DNA from: Aulostomus chinensis
Lineage: Eukaryota; Chordata; Actinopteri; Syngnathiformes; Aulostomidae
Length of the DNA: 64,000 nt
Assembly (NCBI GenBank): GCA_037954235.1
Contig: JBBMOA010000013.1
Coordinates: 24,843,192 to 24,907,191 of the forward strand
Direction of reading: 5' to 3'
Position numbers and translations under genes: made by a program. Under the pieces are notes generated by a model. It made no database searches, was not told where the DNA came from, and saw nothing but the letters and a program-made list of their open reading frames with translations. Positions 1-10,965 of this stretch are shown here, piece by piece (position 1 is the stretch's first letter; each line of letters opens with the position of its first letter).

Positions 1-1190
1 CGATCATCCAGCCTCCCTCTCCTCCCTCCTCCCTCCTCCCTCTCCGGTAGCTGTTTTGCTCGCGTCTCTTAAAGACGCCGCAGCTCTGTTGATTTCCTGC
101 AGCCGGTCTGCTGTCACACACGCCAGCTTTGGTGCCTTTTAACAGCCGCGGAGGCGCGAATCAAGGAAATGATTCAAAAATACAAAATTAAAAACCCCGT
201 GTGGAGTTTGTGCAGAAATATCTTAGCTGCGTTTGGTTTAACAACCCAAAAAGCCCCATCTCTTTCTGGTTAAGGCTCTTGTAATAAGCGTTAATTTAAG
301 TCAGATGCTTTTAATGCCTAATTTTTGTTAACAGCATCGCAGGAACATTTATATTTTAGCTAAAATATTAAACAACATGTTTGTTTGCTTTATGATTATA
401 CATTTAATACCTTTTTTTTTTTTTTTACTTTACAGGTAATTTTGCAGCTACTTTAAAACTTATGAACTGTAGTCAAACTACCCCCCCCAAAAAAAAATCA
501 ACAAATGAATAAGAAAATGTAGTTTAAGGGCTAATAAGACCTTACGGAGGTAAATCGTGTGTAAAACCAGTTTATGATGCTCCTGTTAACTCGTTTGCCG
601 TCCCAGCAGCAAACATCAGGCGCCTCGTGAGCTGACGTGTGGACGCGAATGCACCGAGATGTTGTCAGTCTCTGACCCGGAAGTCCTCGTAGTCGTGATT
701 GTTTTGAAGGCGAGGAGCCGTAGTGAACGTGTCCAGTTTGAGGGGAGCCCGTCTTTGGCGAGGCCTCTGGTGGGTCTTTAGGATAAGATGCCGCCTGAGA
801 GGGGCTGCTGGAGCTCCAACCTTCGTTTAAAAAAATTAAAAATAAAAATAAAATCAGGTCAAACTTTGTCTGCCAACTCAACAAAAACCGGGACCAGATT
901 TATGGGAATGAGCCGCAGAAGGAATAATCTGTTGCGCAACAATGAAGCCATAAACCCGCAGACTTGGACCGGGAAGTGGGCAGTGCAGGGGCTGATATGA
1001 AGGTCCACTCCGACGTGAATTATCCAAAAGTAATGAAATGGACTCAGCGGATGGATGGAGAGACGCAACCACGTGCGTGGCTGATTTGCAAAAATTATTT
1101 AACCTTTTTTTTTATTTTTTTTGCCCGGAGCGACGCCGCAGATCACCGGGTTCTCAATTCAATAAAAATGAAAAATGACACATAATAAAA
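1..1190. other. Non-coding left flank
   Basis: No recognisable gene. The first 170 bases are CT-rich and then CpG-containing. About 600-790 is again relatively CpG-rich, and the rest is AT-rich with short homopolymers (T15 at 412-426). Open frames on both strands read through low-complexity sequence and match no family I know. A CpG-rich edge could be the margin of a promoter or exon lying outside the window, but nothing here proves that. Confidence 0.5.
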
Positions 1191-1199
1191 GTGCGACAC

Positions 1200-1202
<3 letters not shown>

Positions 1203-1232
<30 letters not shown>
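1203..1232. repeat. (GA)15 microsatellite
   Basis: Fifteen uninterrupted GA units, followed by a G8 run near 1242. Simple repeat. Confidence 0.97.
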
Positions 1233-1233
<1 letters not shown>

Positions 1234-1269
1234 GGATGAAGGGGGGGGGGACAAACCCCGAATTTAATA

Positions 1270-1760
1270 TATCACCGTTTTATTACGTACTTATTTCACT
1301 TTCCGCGCGGATAAAGATATCTCTCGGCTGCTCGAGGGCGCTGGAGGGAAGCATAAAAATCAATTGCGTGAATTGGAGGCCATTATCAATAAGGAGGAGG
1401 GCGGCATTAGGCCCTGTTTATGTCTGCGCGTCACCATCAAATGAATCGAAGGAGAAGACTCGGATCGGCTCGCTGACACGGGAGTCGGCCACAATTTATG
1501 CAAATAAATAACAACAATAAAAAAAAAAATCAGGAAGCTGTATTGGCAGGAAGGCGGGAAATGATGTTTGAAAGCCTCTTCAGGGGTAAGGCGTCTCTCC
1601 CGGCTGGATGCTGACGTCAGCAGCGCGGCCTCGCGTCTTGATTGCGCCGTCACGTTGTTTGTTAACAGACCAAAACGAGGTGACGTGGTGTCAAATCATT
1701 TGCATGTAATGTGTGGAAAGAATGCAAATTTGTCGGTTTTTTTCCCCGTTTATCTCTGTC
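1270..1760. promoter_or_regulatory. Candidate enhancer-like block with octamers and a CRE
   Basis: Non-repetitive sequence with several strong factor motifs. An octamer ATGCAAAT lies at 1498-1505. An inverted octamer pair follows: ATTTGCAT at 1698-1705 and ATGCAAAT at 1722-1729. A full palindromic CRE, TGACGTCA, sits at 1612-1619. Octamers are bound by POU-domain factors and the CRE by CREB/ATF factors (established knowledge). That this is a regulatory element is inference from motif density and non-repetitive texture. No coding frame here looks real. Confidence 0.35.
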
Positions 1761-2099
1761 TCGCCCTCCCTTACAGAGAAATGATGAACATCAGACTGAG
1801 AACCCAGGCTTTTTATTTTTATTATTATTATTGTACTCTTGTACGACCCTGACGTCTTCCAACACCTGACACTTATTTAGCAGGTGAATGCATCTGACAG
1901 CACGAACACTTGGTCACTTGGTATCTGCACACATTTTTAATGAATATTTGTAACTAATGAACCGCTGGTTGTAAAATGAGGTCAGATTGCAGGTTATTTG
2001 TGGAAACCCCCTATTAACCCCCCCCCCCAACCCTTCCCCCCAGGTCCAGGATGCGCTCACATCGTTGGGAGTTATCAGTTTTAGTTGCAGCTGCATGGC
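1761..2099. other. Non-coding spacer
   Basis: AT-rich, with short ATT runs near 1820 and a poly-C run near 2018-2028. No gene or recognisable element. Confidence 0.5.
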
Positions 2100-2360
2100 T
2101 CTTTGATAGGATATTGGTAGAAGTATCAGGAGATATTGATGATTTTATCGTATCGGCCAAATGAGCAAAACTAGGCTACTGTTTTTAAGGAAACAATGTG
2201 GTAAATGTGTAATTTATGAACTTTTTCATGTATTTTAGAAGCAAATCGTACTTTTTGGACAGTATCTAAATGTTTTCAAGTGTGTAGAAAGAGATGTTAT
2301 ACAGATAATATTGACACTGGTATCGGCTGTCAGCCCAATGAGTTGTAAAGTCTCGGATAT
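2100..2360 (+). repeat. Repeat arm, inverted partner at 2990-3200
   Basis: This stretch contains GGTATCGGCTGTCAGC at 2319-2334, whose exact reverse complement occurs at 3050-3065. Flanking sequence is similar but diverged: a GTATCGGCC-like block near 2150 pairs loosely with TGGCCA near 3170. The ATCGGCC vocabulary resembles a dispersed family common in fish genomes (recognition from memory). It is either one terminal arm of a non-autonomous DNA element of about 1.1 kb or one of two opposed copies. Confidence 0.55.
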
Positions 2361-2989
2361 CCATCAAAAATCCTGCTTGGGGAGGAACAACAGAACTCTC
2401 CCAACTCCTCCCTGGAAGACATCTGCTCCTGCCGTCATGGGCCCAAGAAATCAGGCTGCTGATGAACCCCCCCCCCCCCCCCCAAAAAAAACCCCAAAAA
2501 GTAGAACAAACGGGCTGAAGCTGAGTGAGTTTTTCAAACCCAAAGCGAAGGAAAGTGCGGAGCTTTAACCGTCAGGAGGACAGCGGGAACCCCTCCTCCA
2601 TCGTGCCTTGTTTTATTCTTCTCAACAGTTGAAGCTGTTTGCCATGATTACTTCCCATGAGCCTCCCTCACAATGAAGCGTAAGGGAATTAAAATGACTT
2701 CTAAACATTGTATGATCCTCTTATGTGCAGTCTGGGACTCCTCAAACTGAACCGTGACCTTTAACCTCATTCAGGTTTTTTTTTTTTTTTTTTTAATTAA
2801 AACCCACAAAGATGTAGGACATATTTAGAATAAAAAAAAAAAAAACCCACACATTCTTAGCGTCATTGTGCCGAGATGTTATCAACCTACACAAACCACA
2901 CCGTCCACACCGGGTACTGTGATGCTCTCGTATTTCTACTGTGTTGTTATGCGAAGGAAAACTGCATTTTAAAGAAAAGAACGTTCGAT
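2361..2989. other. Spacer between inverted repeat arms
   Basis: Contains a C17 run (2467-2483), a long T run near 2780 and an A run near 2832. An open frame crosses the poly-C run, but its proline/lysine content comes only from the homopolymers. No transposase signature was seen. Confidence 0.5.
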
Positions 2990-3200
2990 TTTTTGTTTTG
3001 TTTTTGTCTTTGCTGATATCTGATATATAAATATTTCACAAACGATTTTGCTGACAGCCGATACCAACAGATGTTTACAGTCTCTGTAGAAAAACAAGAT
3101 GGTATCATGACACTTGGAAACTTTTGGAAAAAGCTGATGTATCATGTATTGCACTGATATCTTAAAACAATTGGCCATCAGCTGGTGCTGATCAGGTGGA
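2990..3200 (-). repeat. Repeat arm, inverted partner of 2100-2360
   Basis: Carries GCTGACAGCCGATACC at 3050-3065, the exact reverse complement of 2319-2334, with similar flanking words (GATATCTGATATA upstream, GGCCATCAGCTGGTGCTGATC downstream). See the partner arm for interpretation. Confidence 0.55.
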
Positions 3201-3698
3201 TACTATTTTGCGTTTTTTTGGTTTTTTTTTTTAATGTCAACTGCTTATTTCACTGTTTTTCCTGCTTTCTAGTCCTCCATGAGTCAGTTGCCAACGAGGA
3301 AGTTTGATGCATCCATTTTAAGGTTGAAGAGTGAAGCGATCTTTGCAGGCTGGAGATGCCAATGTGGAGTTAATGTATGTTTTTAGAGGAGCTGCATGGC
3401 GCTGTGCAGGATTGTAATCAGCATTTTTTACTAACACAATAAACCCCCAATTGATAATTAAGCTACCACCACCACCACCACCCACCCACCCCTCTCTCTC
3501 TTGCTCTCTCTCTTTCTGACTCTCTGACTTTGCCCAGAGGCGTTGTCTTTGGTTGCCGGCTGTGCGTGATGAATCGTTATCTCCGGGCGATGCTGCTCGT
3601 CTGGGTAATAAAGTACCAGCAAAGCGGAGACAAAAGGAATTTGTCACAGTTGCCTCCTCCATATATTAGTGACCTTGTGTTTGGTTTGGCTTTTATTT

Positions 3699-3750
3699 GG
3701 GGGGGGGGGGGGGTTCGAGTGCCTGGGGGGTGGAGGGGGGGGGGGGGGGG
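3699..3750 (+). repeat. Poly-G tract, potential G-quadruplex
   Basis: G15 (3699-3713), G6 (3725-3730) and G16 (3735-3750) occur within 52 bases. Such clustering can fold into G-quadruplexes. The length may also be unreliable in assembly. Confidence 0.85.
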
Positions 3751-3791
3751 CACATTAGAATGACCAAAAACACAAGAGGCCAGAAAAAGGG

Positions 3792-3794
<3 letters not shown>

Positions 3795-3824
<30 letters not shown>
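3795..3824. repeat. (CA)15 microsatellite
   Basis: Uninterrupted dinucleotide run. Confidence 0.97.
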
Positions 3825-3827
<3 letters not shown>

Positions 3828-3921
3828 GCTGAAGTTGAGCTGTGACAACAATCAGACTCCTGCTGGGACTACAAATAGGATGCTGGTGCAACCGCTAGTT
3901 GCTTCCCAGCCCAAATTATGA

Positions 3922-3963
3922 TTGTTGTTGTTGTTGTTGTTGTTATTGTTATTATTATTATTG
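3922..3963. repeat. (TTG)n-(TTA)n compound microsatellite
   Basis: A run of TTG units passes into TTA units. The open frame across it is just poly-leucine from the repeat. Confidence 0.95.
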
Positions 3964-4620
3964 GTTGTGTTTTCCATGTACTCCAAGATGCTGCCTGTCA
4001 CTGACAAGAATATCTGTATTTTTTTTTTAAATTTTGGACCTTTTACAGTGATAAAAGCACGTAAAACAGGCTTAATGACCTCATTAATCAGATTAATTAG
4101 GGGATGCTAAAATTAATACTTAAAAAAAAACTACTTTTGCTTCTGGATGAAAATAATTGCTTTCTCAAGAATGTCCTTGAAAATCTAAGCACTTGGTCCT
4201 GATATTTAATTAAAAAAACCAAACCAAAACAAAACCAAAAGGTCACGCCAGCTGTCAGCCGGCTGAGAAAAGTTGCACAATGAAAGAAGATGAATTCACC
4301 CGCCAGGTAATGGGCGCATGGCGGCGAAGTCGTCTGGTAACGGGCGCGTCTACATCGACAGCTGAATTGACGAGGTCTGTCGTCCTCCTCCCACCTCGGC
4401 CTCGAGTGGCTCTCTTTTGCTGTGAGGTGGAATTTCACAACAGAGGCACTCGTACAAAACGGTTCAGCGGTGGAGGGAGGCCAGAAGTCCAACCCCCCCC
4501 CCCACACACCTTCCTTCTTTTGTGAGGAGAAATAATCCAAAAGTTAAAGACTTCTTAAGAATGTCTCTTCTACTGCATGCATCATTTGTTTAATTACTCA
4601 ACTGGATATTATATTGCCAT

Positions 4621-6829
4621 TTCAGCAATTTATCAATTTATTAGAAATGAAGTACAGAAGCTGATGAAACGGGTTTTTTTGTTTTGTTTTTGATGGGTTT
4701 GTCAAATTGTATTTATTCACCAACGACACCGCTGATGGTTCCTGGATATGTCTTTGTAAAGCAACATGGAGGCCGACGTGCTGGGTTGAACAAGACTCAG
4801 CCACGAGTTCCTTTGTTTGTTTTTGAATTTTTCTGTTTGGTCAAAATTTGCAGACTTACAAGCTGATTAATAGAGGATGTTTGTATTGTTTTAATGAGCA
4901 GAACAGGTTTTGGTGGATGGGGGCTTTGGCAGTGACCTATATTTTGGTAAAAAAAAAAAAGACTGCATGTCAAGCAGTTAAAACTTTTGTAACCTTCAGT
5001 AGAGCAGCTGCAGATGAATGAGAAGCTGCACGCAGGTTCTCCCCTGGAGGCTGAAAACACGTCTGGTACTCCACTGCAAACAGTCCAAAGTCACTTCAGG
5101 GTTCCTAGAAGAACCGAAATCCTCCAAAGCTGTCGCGCAAGATGCATTTGCTGGTTCTCCTGACAGAGAGCAGAGCGTGAAGGCACCGGGTGCCCAAACC
5201 TCAGCTTCTGATTCTGAAACAGAAGAGAAAAAAAAGAACCAAATCTGTTGCACAACTTTCATGCCCTTATGTCAGTGTTTCTGTTGTTGTTCTGACACCC
5301 TGATGAGGGCAAAGCATTTGGGGGATATAGATGGATAGAATAATGGATGGATAGATTCCATGACATCATTTCCTCCCATAGTGAAGGAGCTTCCCTGCCT
5401 TTATGGCTGCAAGGAAACTGTAACATTTGTGTCTCAGTCAGGACCAAAATGTCTACAATTCACGTTCAGTAGTTCAACCGTTTTTGATGAGCTGCCTCTG
5501 TCCCGCCGGGCACAGAACCGTCCTGAAGCCCGAGTGCAGTCACCAGGGTTCTGTTGTGGATGGAGCGTCACCTCCCTGCAGCCTCCAGGATCTTAGAGAG
5601 CCACCGGGGTTCTGCAAAACCCGTGTGGGACAAATGCGTGCACCGTGGAACCCTTTCTATCCAGAGAGTAGGATTACATTATTCTGCTTTCGGGGGGTTC
5701 AGTCCTTGACTCTTCACAGCCCTCGGGGGAAAATCTGGCGCCTCCTGCCCGGATCAGACGACGCGAAACTGGCCGGAGAGGAGAGGAGAGGAGAGGAGGA
5801 GGGGGGGGGGGGGGTGTCAAAACATTGTGGGGGAAAAAAGAGGAGAAACCGCTGAAATGCAGGTTGAGGACGATGAAGATGGAGGGATGGCTTCCTACTG
5901 ACAGGTCTCCAGAACGACAGGTAATTATCATCATTATTGTTATCATCGCCGATGTTTCACCTCCAGCTCGCTCCTGACAGAGTATTTGTTCCAAATGGAC
6001 AGTAAACGTTCCTTTATTAGACGTCACACGCTAGGACTTTTTTATTTTTTTTTATATATTTTTCTTTTTACCTCCTCGGCTTTTAACGCAGACCGATTCA
6101 TTTTTCTCCTCCCAGCTGTTTTGCCTCAGATAAAACTATCGATTAGACATCAGTCAGATTCCTGGCCGGGGCTTTATTGAGTAAGTTGGTGAACCTTAAA
6201 GTGAATTACAGGAACTGCTCGGTGCCTCCGGTGAACTATTTAGGTGAATCTAATTTGCTTGGATAAAGACCAGCTTTTTTATTTACTCTGATCGCCATTT
6301 TCATCGGGGAATTTAGCTCACTGGCATGTTCATGCAGGGTTAGGAGGAACTGTCACTATAATAATAATATGAATTATGAATTATTATTATATTTTGACTT
6401 GAAAAAGCTGCAAAGTCAATTATTTCTTGAATGGAGCCATTATTTCTCAATCGGTACTCTTAAGCAGACAACAAATAACCTCCGGAAACATCGGTTTTTG
6501 AACATTTTTTCCCCCTCTTCTTTCTGCAGGAAATCCAACAATTTCGACCAGAACTGCTCAACTGCTGCAAAGACGGTGCCAAAAAAAAAGGGTTTTTTGT
6601 AGATAATTAAGTTTTTACGCGTACTAACTCCTATCATATAGTATTAAATATTTAAAAAAAATAACTATCGTGCACCTATTTATGTTTTTGCCTTAATATT
6701 CAGTATTAATATTTAAACCTTTATTTATTTTTTGGTCTGACAATGAATTCATTTTAATTCATATTTAAAACCATCCCTGACGTTCTGAACCGGATGATAT
6801 AATCAAGGCTCTGGATTCTATTTCTGACT
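4621..6829. other. Non-coding stretch
   Basis: No supported gene. A short ATGG/ATAG-rich tail at about 5328-5357 could be the end of a truncated retroposon. A (GGAGA)n-to-poly-G run lies at 5778-5815. The open frame over 5427-5855 runs through that purine repeat and shows no domain. 6600-6830 is very AT-rich. Confidence 0.5.
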
Positions 6830-7010
6830 TTTGCAGCCTCTAGAATCCGCCTGCTCTGTCCTACACATGCGTCGTATTCAAGTGTAATTGGCCGCATCAT
6901 TGGCTTTTGTCTTGTTTACAAAGCGGGCAACAGGAGCGGTAATTTAATTTCCTCCGCCGTATTGAAGAGCCACCAGCCGGCTGTCAGGCCGAGCTCAGCC
7001 TCCCTAACCC
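6830..7010. promoter_or_regulatory. Candidate conserved non-coding block
   Basis: Balanced-composition, non-repetitive sequence between AT-rich flanks. It carries homeodomain-like cores (TGTAATTGG near 6882, GGTAATTTAATT near 6939) and SOX-like words (CATTGGCTTTTGTC, TTTACAAAG). A regulatory role is inference from texture and motifs only. Confidence 0.25.
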
Positions 7011-7200
7011 TGGGCAGCGGGCAGGAGAGGAGACTGGCCCGGGGCGATTCTTCTGGACGGGGAGGAGGAGAGGGAGGGAGGGAGGGAGGAACATCTGCCA
7101 GCAGCACAAGTGTATGAAAGATATTCTGAGGATCATAAACCTGCCTGTGTCTTTATGGAGCTGATTTAAAAAAAAAAGAAAAAAAGAGTGTGTATGTATG

Positions 7201-7205
<5 letters not shown>

Positions 7206-7264
<59 letters not shown>
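7206..7264. repeat. (TA)n microsatellite
   Basis: About 29 TA units, preceded by TATG units. It is self-complementary, so it can extrude as a cruciform and is prone to length error in assembly. Confidence 0.97.
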
Positions 7265-7270
<6 letters not shown>

Positions 7271-7990
7271 GCTACTTTTAAAAATAACATTATTTTTCTT
7301 AAGTTGTTTGGTGTGTGGAGGCCATTTCCTGATTACTGGTTAAATGTGTATTTTTGTTCCATTTTATATTTTTTTATATTCAATATGTCCATTTGCAGTT
7401 TGTCAATATACAATAAAATTTGCTGTCATTTTTTCTCCATTTGGGCTTTAATGTTGTCGTTTTTTGAATACTTTCATTCGGAAGAATAATGATGATGATG
7501 ATATTGGTAATCGGCATTTTATTTCAGACACCTCACAAAAACAAAGTTAAAAATAAGCAGAAAACGAAGCAGTTGTCTGATATTGCCTGACAATTAAATA
7601 AAACCAGATGTCAAGTACATATCATCACATAATCACGATGGAAATATCCCCAATGTATTAAAATACAAAATTATATAAATGAAACCGCCAGCAACCAGTA
7701 TCCCCATTCAGATGTTTATCAGAGAAACAAAACAAAAAAAATCAAATTTTTGTTCTTGGTGGGTTTTTGTTTTTGTTTTGTTTTGTTTTTTTCAGTCACC
7801 ATGATGATCAATAGGTAGGCATTAATTTATAGTATCATTCAAAGGTCCTGGAAGAGCCCCAAAATTTATTGTAACTTGAAAAAAAGTCAGAGGGAAGATC
7901 ATCAGACTAAAGATGCACAACTACATAAACATAGGTGTGCGTGCTCAAGCGTGTATATATGTATGTATATTTGTATATATATGTGTATGC
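7265..7990. other. AT-rich non-coding stretch
   Basis: AT-rich DNA with short poly-T and TTTG runs. Minus-strand AATAAA motifs occur (for example 7520-7525), but such words are expected at this base composition. No gene supported. Confidence 0.5.
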
Positions 7991-8276
7991 ATATACACAT
8001 TTATTTATATCTCAGTATAGCTACATACATTTATATATAGAACTATATTTTATATATCTATAGATAGATATATAAAATATTGATCTATATTTGCCAATAT
8101 CTATGCCGGTACTTACAAAAGTTAATATTTTCTTCTAATATACACATTTATTTATATCTCAGTATAGCTACATACATTTATATATAGAACTATATTTTAT
8201 ATATCTATAGATAGATATATAAAATATTGATCTATATTGGCCAGTATCTATGCCAGTACTAACAAAAGTTAATATT
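7991..8276. repeat. 147-bp tandem duplication with internal palindrome
   Basis: The segment starting at 7991 recurs at an offset of exactly 147 bases (second copy from 8138), with only a handful of differences through TTAATATT at 8276. Each copy contains a palindrome. In copy 1 the 17-bp arms 8045-8061 and 8064-8080 are separated by AG, and copy 2 is equivalent at 8192-8227. The near identity indicates a recent local duplication, perhaps replication slippage at the hairpin. Confidence 0.93.
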
Positions 8277-8759
8277 ATCTGTATAAAACTAGTTTACATA
8301 ATATTCACATGTACATACTGGATAAACGGGTGATATTTAAAAAAAAAAAAAAAAAAGTAAAAAATCTTGTCTCGTGACAGCAAAATGTTTTCATAAATAT
8401 CCAGTAAATCTCCACAAATGATCCAAAGATGATTGGAGGTTCTACGACAGAGAGAACTTGGGGCATCTGCCTTCCTCCCCTGCTTCAGCTGCGTTTGGTC
8501 CCAAGTGAAATACGTTCAAGTTTTATCACCAACTGTCTCCAAAAATGAAATTAGAAAAATGTACACATTGTAATTGATGTTGTAGTTTAACAAAACAAAC
8601 AAACAAAAAAAAAAAGAGGCCTTGATCAGTAGGAACAGTGAGAAATTAACCAATTATGTGGAATGAGGCTAAAACAGGCTTTTGTAAATGAACTCTTTAT
8701 TGGCATCATGATGAAGAATAAAATGTAGTGAGAGAAAGAGAGAGAGAGATGCACATTAG
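8277..8759. other. Non-coding spacer
   Basis: A-rich tracts (near 8340-8356 and 8610) and a short (GA)n at 8730-8748. The minus strand around 8520-8450 has a short open stretch ending in a stop, but no start, domain or convincing splice site. Confidence 0.45.
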
Positions 8760-9290
8760 GCCTGAGGGCGCATTATTATTAGAGAGCCTGGCTTCTCTCC
8801 GCCTCTCTTCATCTCCTCCCTCCCTCCCTCCCTCCCTCCCTCTCTCTCACTCGCTCTCCCTCCACCAGGCCTCCAATCACAGGGGCGGTCGAAGGATCAA
8901 CAGAAAACCAACCGGCAGCTTCTGTCTGAGGCAGCTACTCTCTAATTACACCGTGATACAATGCAATATTCCTCTGCAAATATTCCCACATAAATTCATT
9001 TCACAACCCATTAAAAATACAGCAGGTGAGATCATTTACATCATGGCGTCCCAGTACAATACAGCCACCGTGCCGGCGTTTACAGCGCCGCAGTGCGTGT
9101 GCCAAGTCCCCCCCCCCCCCCGCCCCGAATAGCAACCTGGTAGGCATTAACTCAACATAATGTCTCACAAATTAAAGTATTGCTGGGGCTACTGCCGCGG
9201 CGTCAGATAAATGTGCTCTATTAGGAGGCCTCAAGCTGTGCACGAAACAATTGATTGCTTGTTTGTGTTTTCATACAGCATCCGTGAACA
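8760..9290. promoter_or_regulatory. Candidate conserved non-coding block
   Basis: Two complex, non-repetitive parts (about 8930-9090 and 9130-9270) flank a poly-C run near 9110. Motifs include TAATTA at 8943-8948, ATGCAATATTCC, two GCAAATATTCC-type words and CAATTGATTG near 9248. A (TCCC)n run lies at about 8815-8840. The texture is typical of deeply conserved vertebrate enhancers, but that is inference without an alignment. Confidence 0.3.
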
Positions 9291-9395
9291 TGCAGAGTGA
9301 TGGATGAGAGCCCGCCATCGCAAGTTGCTGTTAGTCGATTGCTGTTTTCTTCCCTTCTTCGTCTTCTTCATCTTCTAATAGCAGAGTTGGTCAGT

Positions 9396-9397
<2 letters not shown>

Positions 9398-9441
<44 letters not shown>
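9398..9441. repeat. (AC)22 microsatellite
   Basis: Uninterrupted AC run. The open frame across it is poly Thr-His and not a gene. Confidence 0.97.
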
Positions 9442-9443
<2 letters not shown>

Positions 9444-10156
9444 CTATTTTCTTTATTGAGGCTGAGAGGCAGAGCAGAGGGGGCTGATGGGAGTTGAACC
9501 CAGGCCAATAAGGGCAGATGTGATTGCTGTTGTGTTCACTCTGCAGGACTTCAACCTTTATCTGCTGTTTGTGTCAGATTTTATTTGTGTTTTGCTGGTT
9601 GTTCTGCTGGATTTAAAAATTTTTTTTTTTTTTTTTTTTAGAACCAGTTCGTAAATAATAATACTTCTAAACTTATAAAATCCAGATGTAAGATGACATC
9701 ATTGTGCATCTTGTCCCCCTGTGTCAAAGTCAGATTGTTTTTATATTAAGCCTGACATAAAGTCTGTGGTTAAGACGGGCTTAAGATATTTTACCCTCTT
9801 GTTGTATGGCATAAAATATGTCTGTAAATACATTCATTTCATTTTTAAACTATTTATATATCTTAAAAACTGTGGTTGCTAACAAGTAGCTGTGTCATTC
9901 GTTAGCATAACGATAGCATTCTGCTGCTAACGGTTCCGTTTCCGTTTTGAAAATCAATCATAAAAGTGGTACATTTACCAAGATGGTCATGCAGACCAAA
10001 ATATACATATTATAAATGTGTTTGATACAGAAAATATTCTCAGGTTACATAGACAGCTGTGTATTAAAGGAATCTACTGTTTTAATTTGATATGGTGTTT
10101 GGTATGTTTGGATTTAACGTGGGCCAACTAGAAGAACAGCATCATGGTTGAGTGCT
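9442..10156. other. Non-coding stretch
   Basis: A poly-T run lies near 9620-9640. GCTAAC/TTAGC-rich words at 9880-9930 suggest a scrap of a dispersed repeat. An isolated minus-strand B-box-like word near 9490 lacks an A box. No gene. Confidence 0.45.
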
Positions 10157-10270
10157 TGTCAGGATATTTGAAAACAGTTCCTCAAGGTAAACCTGAAATA
10201 TTGAGCTCATGTGAGGTGACAGTGACCTTTGACTTTCGTGACAAATTCTTCTGTAACTGATAAATATTTT
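10157..10270 (+). repeat. Dispersed repeat fragment (TGACCTTTGAC family)
   Basis: Contains TTCCTCAAGG followed by GGTGACAGTGACCTTTGAC. From memory, this vocabulary matches a repeat very common in fish genomes. A second fragment with the same words, TTGACCTTTTGACCTTTC and AAGGAATTCCCTC, lies at 37879-37985. Both are decayed. The TGACCTTTGAC word also resembles a nuclear-receptor half-site, which the repeat origin explains. Confidence 0.5.
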
Positions 10271-10965
10271 CAAGCCAAACGCGACAAACATCACCACATT
10301 TTCTTTGGTGTATGCGGCTGGGCCATCCTACCATATCCATGTTGCTGGTAGGAGACTGTTTGCTGGTACACCACCTCTGTAACTTGAATGGCCACCTTAA
10401 AGGCTTTAAATGGGATTGATAATGTAGGTTTTTTTTAAACTGCAAAAGTTTCCACTTATTTTTTTAGCAGTAAAACCTGGACGAGTGTCCCCAATATGAG
10501 CGGGAACATCCGGAGATGAATCCTTAGACGTCTTGTTTGCTGCCTGAGTTCCTGTGATTTGAACAAAAGAATAACGGAATATCAGGGGTGGGGACCAGGC
10601 TATGAAGTGGGTTAAAGCTGTTATTCTATCATAAAAAAGCTAAACGCACTTCTCATAAAGCACGGCGCTGAAATACCGTCTTCCACCAGTGTCTCTGTTC
10701 ATTGTGGCCATTAATGTAATCAGAGGGCTGCTGCTGCTGCTCCGTGAGGATATTGTTGCATTAATTGATGTTTAGCACGATCTGTCTCATAGGTGCTGAT
10801 TGCAGGTGCAGCAGCAGCAGGAAGTGATGAGAATGCCCTCCTATTGCTCTTCATCGTTACGCCAGCTAGTCAGTGCTCACCTCCTCCCAGGAAATATCAC
10901 CGTCCTCCCGAGAACAGAAAACTATTAGATTTAAAACAATTCTTTACCCCAAAAATGATGGGTTA
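10271..10965. other. Non-coding stretch
   Basis: Unremarkable sequence with short CTG/CAG runs near 10730 and 10808. The minus-strand frame at 10182-10445 overlaps the dispersed repeat fragment and shows no domain. Confidence 0.45.

Larger units (their letters stand above)
3201..4620. other. Simple-repeat-rich non-coding stretch
   Basis: Holds a (CCA)n run near 3465-3490, G runs at 3699-3750, a CA microsatellite and a TTG/TTA microsatellite. The rest (3966-4620) is unremarkable AT-rich DNA with A8-9 runs and a poly-C run near 4493. No gene recognised. Confidence 0.6.

Noticed and set aside
2311..2568. 85-codon frame ending in KLSEFFKPKAKESAEL.
   Set aside because: It crosses a C17/A-run and overlaps a dispersed repeat arm; no family resemblance and composition is homopolymer-driven.
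4097..4540. 147-codon minus-strand frame.
   Set aside because: Low-information Phe/Ser-rich peptide over AT-rich DNA and a poly-C run; no domain recognised.
7500..8530. Possible 3' UTR of a minus-strand gene (AATAAA at 7520-7525, short open stretch ending near 8450).
   Set aside because: AATAAA is expected often in such AT-rich DNA; the open stretch is very short with only a weak acceptor and no recognisable protein.
9488..9502. Minus-strand B-box-like word (GGTTCAACTCC) suggesting a tRNA or SINE.
   Set aside because: No A box at the right distance, and the surroundings do not resemble the SINE family present elsewhere.
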